NCBI GenBank assembly: GCA_029938515.1
Contig: JAOZUU010000034.1
Span: 1-11,838, forward strand
Origin: Desulfobacterales bacterium
GTDB lineage: Bacteria; Desulfobacterota; Desulfobacteria; Desulfobacterales; QNYZ01
Length of the DNA: 11,838 bases
Direction of reading: 5' to 3'
Shown here: positions 1 to 7,094 of the stretch, piece after piece
How the letters are laid out: each line of letters opens with the position of its first letter
Numbering within the stretch: the first letter of the stretch is position 1
The notes under the pieces: generated by a model
Told to the model about the DNA's origin: nothing
Databases searched by the model: none
Seen by the model: the letters and a program-made list of their open reading frames with translations, nothing else
Translations under genes and position numbers: made by a program

Positions 1-605
1 CCATCCTCGCGCTCATGCTTCAAGCCCAGCGACCCATGATGTATTCGTTCAACCGGCTCTACTACGCCATGTGCCGGTTGATGTCGCTAACGGGACATTC
101 CTCGAACACCGAGCTCTTCCTCCGGTTCTGTTTCGAGGCCAGCTTCACCGTGCCGCCGGCCCACCTCGTCTGCGGTCCGCGCGGGTACACCGTCCAGCTC
201 ACTTTTCCGCGATCCAACGCGCGCGCGGCGATCATCGAGTTGCTGGGAATCTGCCAGTCGTCCCCCTGCCCGCCGGTAACGACCATCCTGCGTGCGCACA
301 AGCCGGACGACTGCCTGATCTCCTTCTCCGAGGACGGTTACAGCCTTAACTTCGAGTTCCACCCGAAGAAACGCCACGAGGCCGCCAGCCGCAAGGCCGT
401 CGACCGCCTTATCGATGCAACGGTCCGGCGCGGCGGTAAAATTCACCTTGCCAAGGACCAGGTCCTGACACCCGAACAGTTCTACCGCATCTTTCCTCGC
501 TACCGGGATCTTCTGGTGATCAAGCAACGAATCGATCCAGACGGCCTGTTCACATCTGACCTGGCACGCCGCGTCGGTATAGACCCTGTCCTGAACAAGC
601 AGTGA
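1..605 (+). CDS. DprE1-like FAD-linked oxidoreductase, C-terminal part (5' end outside window)
   Basis: The reading frame is open from the left edge (first full codon at 3), so the ATG at 15 is probably internal and the FAD-binding half lies upstream. What remains matches the C-terminal substrate and cap region of decaprenylphosphoryl-ribose 2'-oxidase (DprE1). Counting from the Met at 15, an AKD motif lies at residues 146-148, with Lys147 aligning to DprE1 Lys418. A DPDGLFTSDLARR block at 174-186 matches the family's C-terminal signature. In mycobacteria DprE1 works with the reductase DprE2 to epimerise polyprenyl-phospho-ribose to the arabinose form used by GT-C arabinosyltransferases, and a GT-C gene begins 44 bp downstream here. 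The position of the reactive Cys387 of mycobacterial DprE1 appears to be Asn (residue 112). GC is high (39 of 60 bases at 181-240), unlike the next gene. Family assignment is fairly sure; the substrate is inferred. Confidence 0.75.
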   Translation, partial: ILALMLQAQRPMMYSFNRLYYAMCRLMSLTGHSSNTELFLRFCFEASFTVPPAHLVCGPRGYTVQLTFPRSNARAAIIELLGICQSSPCPPVTTILRAHKPDDCLISFSEDGYSLNFEFHPKKRHEAASRKAVDRLIDATVRRGGKIHLAKDQVLTPEQFYRIFPRYRDLLVIKQRIDPDGLFTSDLARRVGIDPVLNKQ

Positions 606-649
606 CTAGAATCTTCGATGCGCAAGCCCGGATTAGAAGAAAAATATAA

Positions 650-2077
650 ATGAAAGTAAACAATTGGTATTTCATAGCCGCTCTGGCAGGTCTATTTTTG
701 ATCCTGGCGGGAGCACCGCTTTTTTCGGACGGCATGTTTATCGACGGCCTGGACGGCGCGACCATCGCCCGAAATCTTGCCCAAGGAAAAGGGAGTTTTT
801 GGCAACTTCACCAGACCGATACGCTGCCGATTTTCCATGACCACCCCCCATTGAGTTTCGGCATCCTCGCCCTCTTTTATAAAGTATTCGGTGATTCCAT
901 CCATGTTGAACGGTTTTATTCTCTGCTGACCTTTATCATCGCCTCCATTCTGGTGGCACTGATTTGGCGGGATACAGCTGAACGTCCATATCGTCCCCTG
1001 TTTTGGCTCCCGATATTTTTGTGGGTTACCATGCCGAAAATGTCATGGGCCTACGCCAACAATATGATAGAGAATACGCTCTGTATTTTTACGCTGTTGG
1101 CTGTTTTGTTTGTGGTGAAAAGTGTCGGTGCAAACCGATTTATTTACATTTCCGCTGCCGGGCTTTGCCTGTTTTTAGGGGTTCTGACCAAAGGGCCGGT
1201 GGCCCTTTTTCCCTGGTCATCATTTTTATGGATGTGGCTGATATGCAAAAAATTATCTTTTAAGCGGGTCGTAGCAGATACGCTGATTCTCATAGTGGTT
1301 ACGCTTTTCCCGTTTTTAATGATCTATTTTTTCATGCCCCAGGGCTTCGAAAGCCTGAAAACTTACGTGGATATACAGGTGATCTACAGCCTTACCGAAA
1401 AACAGACCGTGTCATCCAGGTTCTATATTGTTCATCGAATGATCAAAGAGCTGATTCCCGCTCTTTGCCTGACACTTGTCATTCTGCTCATATCAATCAA
1501 ATCCGGTTTTAGAATAAGGCTGCGAGCCATTTCAACTCGCTTTTTGTTTTTCGGCCTCCTCGCGCTTTCCGCCGTTATTCCGATTATGGTGAGCCTGAAG
1601 CAAAGAACCTTTTACATCCTGCCGTCCCTGCCGTTGTTTGCATTGGCATTTGCAAATTTATTTGCGCCCGCCATATCGAGATTGACCAACTATATTGATG
1701 CAAACACCAACCGAGCGAGACACTTCAAGCTTATTTGCGTTATCATTCTCATCGCCGGGGTCATTCCGACATTAATTTATTTTGGAGATTTGAGAAGGCA
1801 AAAGGCGCTGTTATCCGATGTTTACGCAATTATTGATGTCGTCCCCGCCGGCAGCACCATCGGAATCTGCAATGACATGTATACAAACTGGTACCTGCAC
1901 GGTTATCTTGCCCGCAACGCGGACATCAGCCTGGATCGATACAATATCCCCAACCGAAAGTTCCTCCTGGTCGACGAGACTGTCTGCAAGGGGTTCAATT
2001 CCTATCTGTACGAGAAAGTTGAGCTGAACACTACAACGGTTAAACTGTATCGGTATAAGGGTCACGGAAAGAAATAA
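650..2077 (+). CDS. GT-C membrane glycosyltransferase, ArnT/PMT (GT39/GT83)-like
   Basis: This 475-residue polytopic membrane protein has about ten hydrophobic segments and a soluble C-terminal tail (about 380-475). It should transfer a sugar from a polyprenyl-phosphate carrier on the periplasmic side of the inner membrane. Family marks are the first-loop acidic residues Asp32 and Asp35 (in an IDGLDGATIARN stretch, the place of the ArnT D-E motif), FHDHPPL at 62-68 (the ArnT KPPL-type motif), LTKGP at 179-183, and the basic, Tyr-containing loop KQRTFYILPSLP at 317-328. The start has only a weak purine-rich sequence (AGAAG) upstream. The gene follows the DprE1-like gene by 44 bp but is clearly less GC-rich (25 of 60 at 1681-1740). 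Its last residues, GHGKK, are encoded inside a palindrome shared with the end of the converging GT9 gene (GHGNK). Acceptor and sugar cannot be told from sequence. Confidence 0.82.
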   Translation: MKVNNWYFIAALAGLFLILAGAPLFSDGMFIDGLDGATIARNLAQGKGSFWQLHQTDTLPIFHDHPPLSFGILALFYKVFGDSIHVERFYSLLTFIIASILVALIWRDTAERPYRPLFWLPIFLWVTMPKMSWAYANNMIENTLCIFTLLAVLFVVKSVGANRFIYISAAGLCLFLGVLTKGPVALFPWSSFLWMWLICKKLSFKRVVADTLILIVVTLFPFLMIYFFMPQGFESLKTYVDIQVIYSLTEKQTVSSRFYIVHRMIKELIPALCLTLVILLISIKSGFRIRLRAISTRFLFFGLLALSAVIPIMVSLKQRTFYILPSLPLFALAFANLFAPAISRLTNYIDANTNRARHFKLICVIILIAGVIPTLIYFGDLRRQKALLSDVYAIIDVVPAGSTIGICNDMYTNWYLHGYLARNADISLDRYNIPNRKFLLVDETVCKGFNSYLYEKVELNTTTVKLYRYKGHGKK

Positions 2078-2220
2078 ATCCACAATCTTACTTGTCTTTT
2101 CGCCCGTATTCAGTGCTGATGCCAACGGCGAATATGTTTAATATGCACCATTGGCATCAGCACTGAATACGAACCAAAATCCGGCGTCATATTTATGGAT
2201 TTATTTATTTCCGTGACCCT
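2058..2220. repeat. Long nested palindrome between convergent glycosyltransferase genes (outer arms)
   Basis: The outer arms 2058-2082 and 2196-2220 are complementary at 24 of 25 bases; the single mismatch pairs 2071 with 2207. Each arm carries the last codons and the TAA stop of its own gene, so the + strand gene ends GHGKK and the - strand gene ends GHGNK. A second perfect pair of arms (2105-2125 / 2151-2171) is nested inside. The segments between outer and inner arms (22 and 24 nt) are not clearly similar. No T-run follows either arm, so a standard rho-independent terminator is unlikely, although a transcribed hairpin at the ends of two convergent genes could still stop polymerase or protect mRNA 3' ends. 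It could also be an inverted duplication or a recombination scar. Confidence 0.93.
2105..2171. repeat. Perfect 21-bp inverted repeat (inner arms of the palindrome)
   Basis: The arms 2105-2125 and 2151-2171 are exact reverse complements over 21 bases (left arm begins CGTATTCAGTGC and ends GATGCCAA). The central 25 nt can continue the stem imperfectly: 2127-2128 pair with 2148-2149, 2130 with 2146, and 2132-2135 with 2141-2144, leaving a small AT-rich loop. The sequence lies wholly between the stop codons of the two convergent genes. Possible roles are a bidirectional transcript end, a cruciform or protein-binding site, or a short palindromic repeat element. No other copy of either arm was found in this window. 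Confidence 0.93.
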
Positions 2221-3421
2221 GAGCGCCGGTCAACAGCTCCAATGCTTTGGCAATGACATCTTCCGGTGTGATTAACTTCAGGCAAACATTGTCACCATCG
2301 CAGGGTGTGTTGCGATGATTATAAGCCGTAACACAGGGTGAACAATTCAGCTGACTGAATAAGTTAACGGCATTGGGGCTCAGAGAACCATATAAAACAG
2401 GCGTTTCGGGGCCAAACAGGGTGATCGTAGGGATACGGACAAGGGCGGCAAAGTGGCCGGGCCCCCCGTCATTGGTTATTAAAAGGGAAGCAATATTCAG
2501 TATAATTAGCAGTTCCTTAATTGTTTTGGTATACCCCGCCAGGTTCATGCAGTCCGCTGAATTGCACTGCGCGGTAATTAATTCACCCAGCGGCCTATCC
2601 GGCTTGAGGCCAATGACGCCAACGGCATACCCTTTTTTTAAAAACGTTTTGGCAACCTGCACAAAATATTCTCTTGGCCAGGCGCGGATGGAAAGAAGTC
2701 CGCCGCTTGGATAGATAAGAACCATTTTCTTTTTGGTTGAGTAGCCGTAATCCTTTTCTAATCGGTCCAACATTTTAATGGTGTCATGATCGCTGAATTC
2801 TAGTTTAGGCAGGTAACCCGTATAATTTGTTGCCGGCGTTTTTACTTTGGGGGTGGTTGTGGAGTTGATAGCTTCCACCAGGGTAATGAATTGTTTGGAG
2901 ATGTGGCAATAAGGGTTATACAAAACTTTCCGGTTGATAAAATTTCCACGGTATAACCCCTCCTGCGTGTAGCGGTGGAAACCGACGCGGGTCCTCGCTC
3001 CAGATGAGAATGAAAACAGGCTGCTGATCCGTGAGAAGAGTTCACAATCAATAGCGGTATCGATACCCTCTTTCCGTAACGTCCTGAGCGTTTGCAGGCT
3101 GTCCAGACAAAACTTTACTAAAGAGGCATCATTTATCGTCAACAAATTATCCCTGGGGACATGACCCAGAAGATCGACGACTTCCTTATTCCTTTCCAGG
3201 GTCAATAGATAGAGGGATGCTTTGGGGTACCGCGCTTTTAAATATTCAAACATCCGTGATGATACGACCAGGCTGCCCATTTCAGATAATAGAATGACAA
3301 GAATCTTATCTGTCTTGGTTTTATTTGCTCGATTCGCAAAAGGATAATAGAAAAAAGAAAGGACACGGCAAATGAAAGTCCCGAGGATCTGATCAATTTT
3401 TCGTTGGGTGTCAATTCGCAT
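2201..3421 (-). CDS. Glycosyltransferase family 9 (heptosyltransferase-like)
   Basis: This 406-residue soluble GT-B protein resembles ADP-heptose:LPS heptosyltransferases, which add sugars from nucleotide donors to lipopolysaccharide or other surface glycans at the cytoplasmic face. It has the N-terminal Rossmann start DKILVILLSEMGSLVVSS (38-55), the second-domain start VLIYPSGG (234-241), the donor-site block TNDGGPGHFAAL (316-327) and LFGPETPVLYG (335-345). A four-cysteine tail follows (Cys360, Cys363, Cys374, Cys380), an arrangement common in GT9 proteins. The ATG at 3421 is preceded by GGGAA with six bases between, a good ribosome site, and by a TATAAT at 3450-3445 on the same strand. It is the only gene on this strand and converges on the upstream GT-C gene at a palindrome that includes its last codons. 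Family is sure; heptose as the donor is not shown, since GT9 also includes other transferases. Confidence 0.87.
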   Translation of the reverse strand: MRIDTQRKIDQILGTFICRVLSFFYYPFANRANKTKTDKILVILLSEMGSLVVSSRMFEYLKARYPKASLYLLTLERNKEVVDLLGHVPRDNLLTINDASLVKFCLDSLQTLRTLRKEGIDTAIDCELFSRISSLFSFSSGARTRVGFHRYTQEGLYRGNFINRKVLYNPYCHISKQFITLVEAINSTTTPKVKTPATNYTGYLPKLEFSDHDTIKMLDRLEKDYGYSTKKKMVLIYPSGGLLSIRAWPREYFVQVAKTFLKKGYAVGVIGLKPDRPLGELITAQCNSADCMNLAGYTKTIKELLIILNIASLLITNDGGPGHFAALVRIPTITLFGPETPVLYGSLSPNAVNLFSQLNCSPCVTAYNHRNTPCDGDNVCLKLITPEDVIAKALELLTGAQGHGNK

Positions 3422-3444
3422 ATTCGGTTCCCACAGTATCCCAG

Positions 3445-3450
3445 ATTATA
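3445..3450 (-). promoter_or_regulatory. Candidate -10 box for the GT9 gene
   Basis: A perfect TATAAT lies on the minus strand 24 bases upstream of the GT9 start codon, which would give a short leader of about 17 nt containing the GGGAA ribosome site. No good -35 hexamer sits at 16-18 bp, so the promoter may be weak or need an activator. Confidence 0.4.
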
Positions 3451-3452
3451 TG

Positions 3453-3475
3453 ATGCCAATCAAGGGTTATGGCAT
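3453..3475. promoter_or_regulatory. Small inverted repeat upstream of the GT9 -10 box
   Basis: ATGCCA (3453-3458) and TGGCAT (3470-3475) are exact inverted copies 11 bp apart, lying just upstream of the TATAAT on the minus strand where the -35 region would be. This is the placement of an operator, but a 6-bp pair is short and may be chance. Confidence 0.22.
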
Positions 3476-3562
3476 ACCAAAATGGCCACCATCATGCAAA
3501 TAGGGTCAAATAATCTCATATATGGATAACCGTATTGCGCTGTTTTTGCGGGAAAAATCGGC

Positions 3563-3591
3563 TTGACAATACGATCGGTACCCGGTATTTG
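3563..3591 (+). promoter_or_regulatory. Possible promoter for the GC-rich GT-C gene
   Basis: A consensus TTGACA (3563-3568) is followed after 17 bp by TATTTG (3586-3591), a weak -10. The orientation and place fit expression of the gene starting near 3697, but the -10 match is poor. Confidence 0.28.
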
Positions 3592-3656
3592 GATCTCAAA
3601 TGTTTCAAAACCAAACAGAAATAGCCTGTTCCCTCCACGCCAAGGGGGCTGGAAGA

Positions 3657-3704
3657 ATGTCGATCCTGAATGATGTCACGAAATACCGCCGAGAGAATGA
3701 GTGA
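3657..3704 (+). CDS. Possible 15-codon leader ORF overlapping the start of the next gene
   Basis: ATG at 3657 opens a 15-codon frame (MSILNDVTKYRRENE) whose TGA (3702-3704) overlaps the start of the next gene: the ATG at 3697 is read as ATGAGTGA across both signals. GGGGG at 3644-3648 gives the mini-ORF a plausible ribosome site eight bases upstream, whereas the ATG at 3697 has none at proper spacing, so translational coupling could explain how the downstream gene is started. There is no homology evidence, and the peptide itself may have no function. Confidence 0.25.
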   Translation: MSILNDVTKYRRENE

Positions 3705-5343
3705 GTCCAGACTAAACTGGTTGGGACCGATTCTGATCACCCTGATCGTGATCATCGGCTACGGCATCAGGCCGACTCGTCTGCCGCTCATCAGCGAGGA
3801 GACCTGCCGCGCGCGCCACGGCATCGAGATGTTCGAGAGCGGCGACTGGCTGGTGGCGACACTGCAGGGCGTGCCAATATTAGACCGTCCGCCGCTGCAG
3901 TATTGGACCTTCGGAATCATCCACGGGTGGATCCACCCGCTGAACCCGCTCACCATTCGCCTCACGCAGGTCGTTATCACTTTGGTGACCGCACTTCTGG
4001 TGTGGTGGTATGCCCGAAGGTTCACCTCGCCGACTGCCGCCACGGTCGCCGGCATCGCCTACCCGACCATGGGCCATGTCTTTGACCTGGGCCGCCGCGC
4101 CGAGACCGACGCCCTCTTCACCTTGCTGGTGGCCGCGTCCCTGCTTGTGTGGCACGCGGCCTACAGCCGACACCGGTCACCGGTGGCGGCCTGGACCGGG
4201 GGCTGCATCCTCGCGGCCATGGCGGCGCTCACCAAGGGCACCCAGGCCATCGTGGCGTTCTTCGGATCGGTGTACCTCTTCCTGCTGATCAGACGCGACT
4301 GGCGGAGTCTCCGGCATGGGTCGCACTGGATCGGCCTTCTCCTGTTCGTCGTGCTGATTGCGCTGTGGCAGGTGCCCTTCTGGAGAGTGGCCGGCTGGCA
4401 AGGGACCTATGGTTCGTGGTTTGATCCTGGGGTTGGCCGGCTCGGGATCAATCTCGCCGATTTGGCCCTCCATCTGCTGTCGTTCCCGTTCGAGGTGCTG
4501 GGCGCAACCCTGCCGTGGTCGATACTGCTACTCGGAATGCTGCTTCCCGGCTTTTGGCGGCTCAATGAGAAGTTGAGATCCTCGGTCTTGTTTCTTGGGA
4601 TCTCCATCATAACCATTCTCGTTCCGGTCTGGATCAACATCGGGGGCAAGCCGCGATACACCATGCCTCTCGAGCCACTGGTGGCCGTGCTCTGCGGCTT
4701 CGTCGCCTATCGCTGTCTGGCGCCGGATGCGTCGCGGGGCCTCCAGCGTCTGTGGCGGGGGTTCTTCGTGACGTGCTCCGTGCTCCTGGCGGTTGGCGCA
4801 GTATTCGTCCTGGCCGCAACCATTGCCGCAGACACTACCCGCTCCGCATGGGCGACGGAGCTGGCCCAACCGTGGCCACTGATGATGGTTCTTATGCTGG
4901 GTTCGATGGCCGTGCTTGCCGCGGCCTTCCTGCCCCGCTCGGTGGATCAAACCACCTCTGCCGTGGTGCGCACCGTAACTCTGGCGGCGATGGTGGCCGT
5001 CATCTTCAACGGCCCTGTCCTGAACGGCCAGGCCGCCAAACGAACCTACGTCGGTCCCGAGATCAACGCCCTGAGGAAGAGCCTGCCGCCGGGTGCCCGG
5101 TTGATCAGCTTCGGCACCCTGCACCAGCACTTCGTCTACTGGTACGCCGAGCCGATCCCGGTGTTTCCGGTGCCCAAGCGTGCTGAAAATGTTCCCGAGG
5201 AGGTGGTGTACTTCGCGGTTAACCCCGCAATGGTCACGGTCAACGATCTGCCGTTCGCCTGGGAAGAGGTGGCACGCCTCAACATGGACATCAATAAACA
5301 CCCGCCCCCCATCATTATCGTCGGCCGCAGGGTCTTCGACTGA
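3697..5343 (+). CDS. GT-C membrane glycosyltransferase, ArnT-like, GC-rich
   Basis: This large polytopic protein is of the ArnT/GT83-GT39 type, expected to move a sugar from a polyprenyl-phosphate donor outside the inner membrane. The reading frame can also start at 3670 or 3673 (557 or 556 residues). 3697 (548 residues) is preferred because the GC-rich composition and a membrane-type N-terminus begin there, and an upstream mini-ORF overlaps it; this choice is uncertain. Numbered from 3670, the first-loop pair is Glu43-Glu44 (ArnT normally has Asp-Glu), then ESGDWLVATLQGVP (56-69), DRPPLQYW (72-79), RRAETDALFT (142-151), LTKG (187-190) and GGKPRYTMPLEP (325-336). About a dozen hydrophobic segments precede a C-terminal periplasmic domain. 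GC is about 72% at 4201-4260 (43 of 60), far above the GT-C genes on either side, which points to a separate origin. Specificity is unknown. Confidence 0.83.
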   Translation: MSESRLNWLGPILITLIVIIGYGIRPTRLPLISEETCRARHGIEMFESGDWLVATLQGVPILDRPPLQYWTFGIIHGWIHPLNPLTIRLTQVVITLVTALLVWWYARRFTSPTAATVAGIAYPTMGHVFDLGRRAETDALFTLLVAASLLVWHAAYSRHRSPVAAWTGGCILAAMAALTKGTQAIVAFFGSVYLFLLIRRDWRSLRHGSHWIGLLLFVVLIALWQVPFWRVAGWQGTYGSWFDPGVGRLGINLADLALHLLSFPFEVLGATLPWSILLLGMLLPGFWRLNEKLRSSVLFLGISIITILVPVWINIGGKPRYTMPLEPLVAVLCGFVAYRCLAPDASRGLQRLWRGFFVTCSVLLAVGAVFVLAATIAADTTRSAWATELAQPWPLMMVLMLGSMAVLAAAFLPRSVDQTTSAVVRTVTLAAMVAVIFNGPVLNGQAAKRTYVGPEINALRKSLPPGARLISFGTLHQHFVYWYAEPIPVFPVPKRAENVPEEVVYFAVNPAMVTVNDLPFAWEEVARLNMDINKHPPPIIIVGRRVFD

Positions 5344-5345
5344 AT

Positions 5346-5378
5346 TAGTTCATACTATCAGTGCGTGGAATAGTTCAT
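5346..5378. repeat. Short direct repeat upstream of the third GT-C gene
   Basis: TAGTTCAT occurs at 5346-5353 and 5371-5378 with 25 bp between the starts; each copy is preceded by GAA or GAAT. It lies in the 106-bp gap after the GC-rich gene and could be a tandem regulator site, but two 8-bp copies are weak evidence. Confidence 0.25.
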
Positions 5379-5449
5379 TGTCATCACATTTCACGCATCA
5401 TAGTCAGATGGGTAGGGGCTTAACAGCCTGTTGCTGGATATTTGTTAAA

Positions 5450-7060
5450 ATGAAAGATTTAACCCATTTACAGAGCAAAACCATAGTCATCTTACTCCTG
5501 GTAGTCGGTTTTATGCTCTTTGTTTATAAGGTAGGAGACCGGGATCTCTGGGCTCCTGATGAGGATGAATATGCCCAGATAAGCCGTGAAATGATTCGAA
5601 CAAATAACTGGATTTTCCCTACGGTTAACGGCGAGCCCTGGACCATAAAACCGGTGCTGTATAACTGGCTCGTTTCGGCCATTTCACTGCCATGGGGAGA
5701 CGTGGATGAGTTCCGGGCCCGAATCTTCTCCTCTTTAGCCGCCCTGGGCACCGTCCTGGTCACCTTCCATCTTGGTAAGATGGCATTTACACCCCTGGCG
5801 GGCTTTCTGGGTGCGCTTGCCCTCGCAACCAACATCCTCTTTCTACAACATGCCCGATGGGCCCAGACCTACATGCTGTCGACATTTTTTGCGGTACTTG
5901 CTATTTATCTCTTTTATCGAGGGTATCGTGCCGAAAATAAAAGGACCATCTCCTATCTTTTAATGTATGCTGCCGTCGGGTTGGGTGTTCTCACCATGGG
6001 ACCGGTAAATCTCGCGATTCCCGGCCTGGTAATTTTTTTCTATCTCATCGTAATGAAGGACCTGAAACATATCTTGAATATGAGAATCGTCCTGGGAATT
6101 CTCATTTTTTCGGTAATCACCCTTCCATGGTATGTTCTGGTGAGCTTAAAGGGCGAGTATGGTTCCGAGCTATTGATTTCAACGAATATTTTACGATTTT
6201 TCACCCCGCTGCATCACGCGCAACCTTTTTATTATTATTTTATAGACCTTCCCTGGGCTTTTTTTCCCTGGTCGCTTTTTTTGCCAGGCGCCTTCCTGCT
6301 GGCTTTCTCAAAACGATCGCAAGATGACCGGGAAACATTGAGGTTCCTATTGGTATGGGTCATATCCCTGTTAGTGTTCTTTTCAATATCGAGGGGCAAA
6401 CGACCGCAATATATCCTTTCGATCTACCCTGCTTTGGCGCTTTTGGTAGGCCATTTAGGAGACCGGGCCGTGCAGTTATGGCAAGACAGGTATTATCAGA
6501 AAGCAATAAATATTCCTTCGCTTATTCTCCTTGGTATCTTAGCACTTATAACGGTTGCCTTACCCGTGGTTACCGGAATTTATTTAAAGGACTGGTTCAG
6601 CCTGGCAATCGGAATGAGTGCCATTACCGGAATATTCGTTTTGCTGATATGGTTTGCCTGGCGAAAAAATCAAGCGCAGCAACTCATGCTTCTCCCTGCC
6701 GGGTTTATGTTGGTATTTATTATCTATGCCGTTCATTTTCTTATACCTGAGATGGAAGAATACAAGTCCCCACGACTTTTCTGTGAAGAGATCACCAAGC
6801 GTGTCGAAAAGGGTGCCGATTGGGCCATGTATCAGTTTTATCGGGCAGCATATGTCTATTATACTGACAGTTTTACCAAGGTTTTGAACACGGAAGAGGA
6901 GTTGAATCATTTTTTGAATCAACCCAACCGGTCTGTCGTTGCCATGCGAGAAAGGGAATACCAGAATTTAAATGAAAGCCTTAAAGCTAAGTCGCACCTT
7001 ATCTATCAAAGAAAAATTGGGCATAGGCCCATGGTGCTAATCTCTAATCAGAGGGAATAA
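5450..7060 (+). CDS. GT-C membrane glycosyltransferase, ArnT-like
   Basis: This 536-residue polytopic protein is the closest of the three in the window to ArnT in its first loop: LWAPDEDEYAQISREM (33-48), with Asp37-Glu38 in the catalytic-base position, then TNNWIFPTVNGEP (51-63) and KPVLYNWL (67-74). Further on are ARWAQTYMLSTFF (135-147), LTMGPVN (181-187) and RGKRPQYILSIYP (315-327), followed by a soluble C-terminal part. Two usual family residues differ: Tyr141 stands where a conserved Asp is common, and Met183 replaces the Lys of the LTKG motif kept by the other two GT-C proteins here. The frame stays open back to 5180, but that part overlaps the preceding gene and does not look like protein, so the ATG at 5450 is chosen although its ribosome site is weak. 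It probably heads the transcription unit running to pheA. Confidence 0.85.
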   Translation: MKDLTHLQSKTIVILLLVVGFMLFVYKVGDRDLWAPDEDEYAQISREMIRTNNWIFPTVNGEPWTIKPVLYNWLVSAISLPWGDVDEFRARIFSSLAALGTVLVTFHLGKMAFTPLAGFLGALALATNILFLQHARWAQTYMLSTFFAVLAIYLFYRGYRAENKRTISYLLMYAAVGLGVLTMGPVNLAIPGLVIFFYLIVMKDLKHILNMRIVLGILIFSVITLPWYVLVSLKGEYGSELLISTNILRFFTPLHHAQPFYYYFIDLPWAFFPWSLFLPGAFLLAFSKRSQDDRETLRFLLVWVISLLVFFSISRGKRPQYILSIYPALALLVGHLGDRAVQLWQDRYYQKAINIPSLILLGILALITVALPVVTGIYLKDWFSLAIGMSAITGIFVLLIWFAWRKNQAQQLMLLPAGFMLVFIIYAVHFLIPEMEEYKSPRLFCEEITKRVEKGADWAMYQFYRAAYVYYTDSFTKVLNTEEELNHFLNQPNRSVVAMREREYQNLNESLKAKSHLIYQRKIGHRPMVLISNQRE

Positions 7061-7094
7061 GGGACCCGGAAAGAATAAAATCCAATGATTGGCA

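Larger units (their letters stand above)
3422..3656. other. Noncoding divergent region between GT9 and the GC-rich GT-C gene
   Basis: No convincing gene was found between the divergent starts. The stretch is AT-rich near 3500-3530. On the minus strand it holds the candidate GT9 promoter, and on the plus strand a possible promoter at 3563-3591. A purine-rich GGGGG (3644-3648) sits just before a 15-codon mini-ORF starting at 3657. Two plus-strand frames stay open through about 3565-3700 without resembling a known protein, possibly a decayed gene end. Confidence 0.5.

Noticed and set aside
2105..2171. Standard rho-independent terminator
   Set aside because: The stem is long and perfect, but no T-run follows on either strand, and the stem is not especially GC-rich.
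2058..2220. Integron attC site or insertion-sequence terminal repeats
   Set aside because: No GTTRRRY-type core site, no transposase or integrase, and no target-site duplication was seen.
3516..3755. 79-codon minus-strand frame upstream of the GC-rich GT-C gene
   Set aside because: It runs into the coding part of the opposite gene, has no clear ribosome site and no recognisable motif.
4528..5301. 257-codon open frame on the minus strand
   Set aside because: It is a by-product of the GC-rich GT-C gene on the other strand: rich in His, Arg, Gln and Gly, with no recognisable domain.
5363..5396. Inverted repeat GCGTGGAA/TTTCACGC as a terminator after the GC-rich gene
   Set aside because: Only 7 of 8 bases pair around an 18-nt loop and no T-run follows.
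5180..5449. N-terminal extension of the third GT-C reading frame back to 5180
   Set aside because: It overlaps 164 bp of the preceding gene in another frame, the translated part is rich in Ser/Arg/Thr without membrane character, and homology-like sequence begins only after the ATG at 5450.
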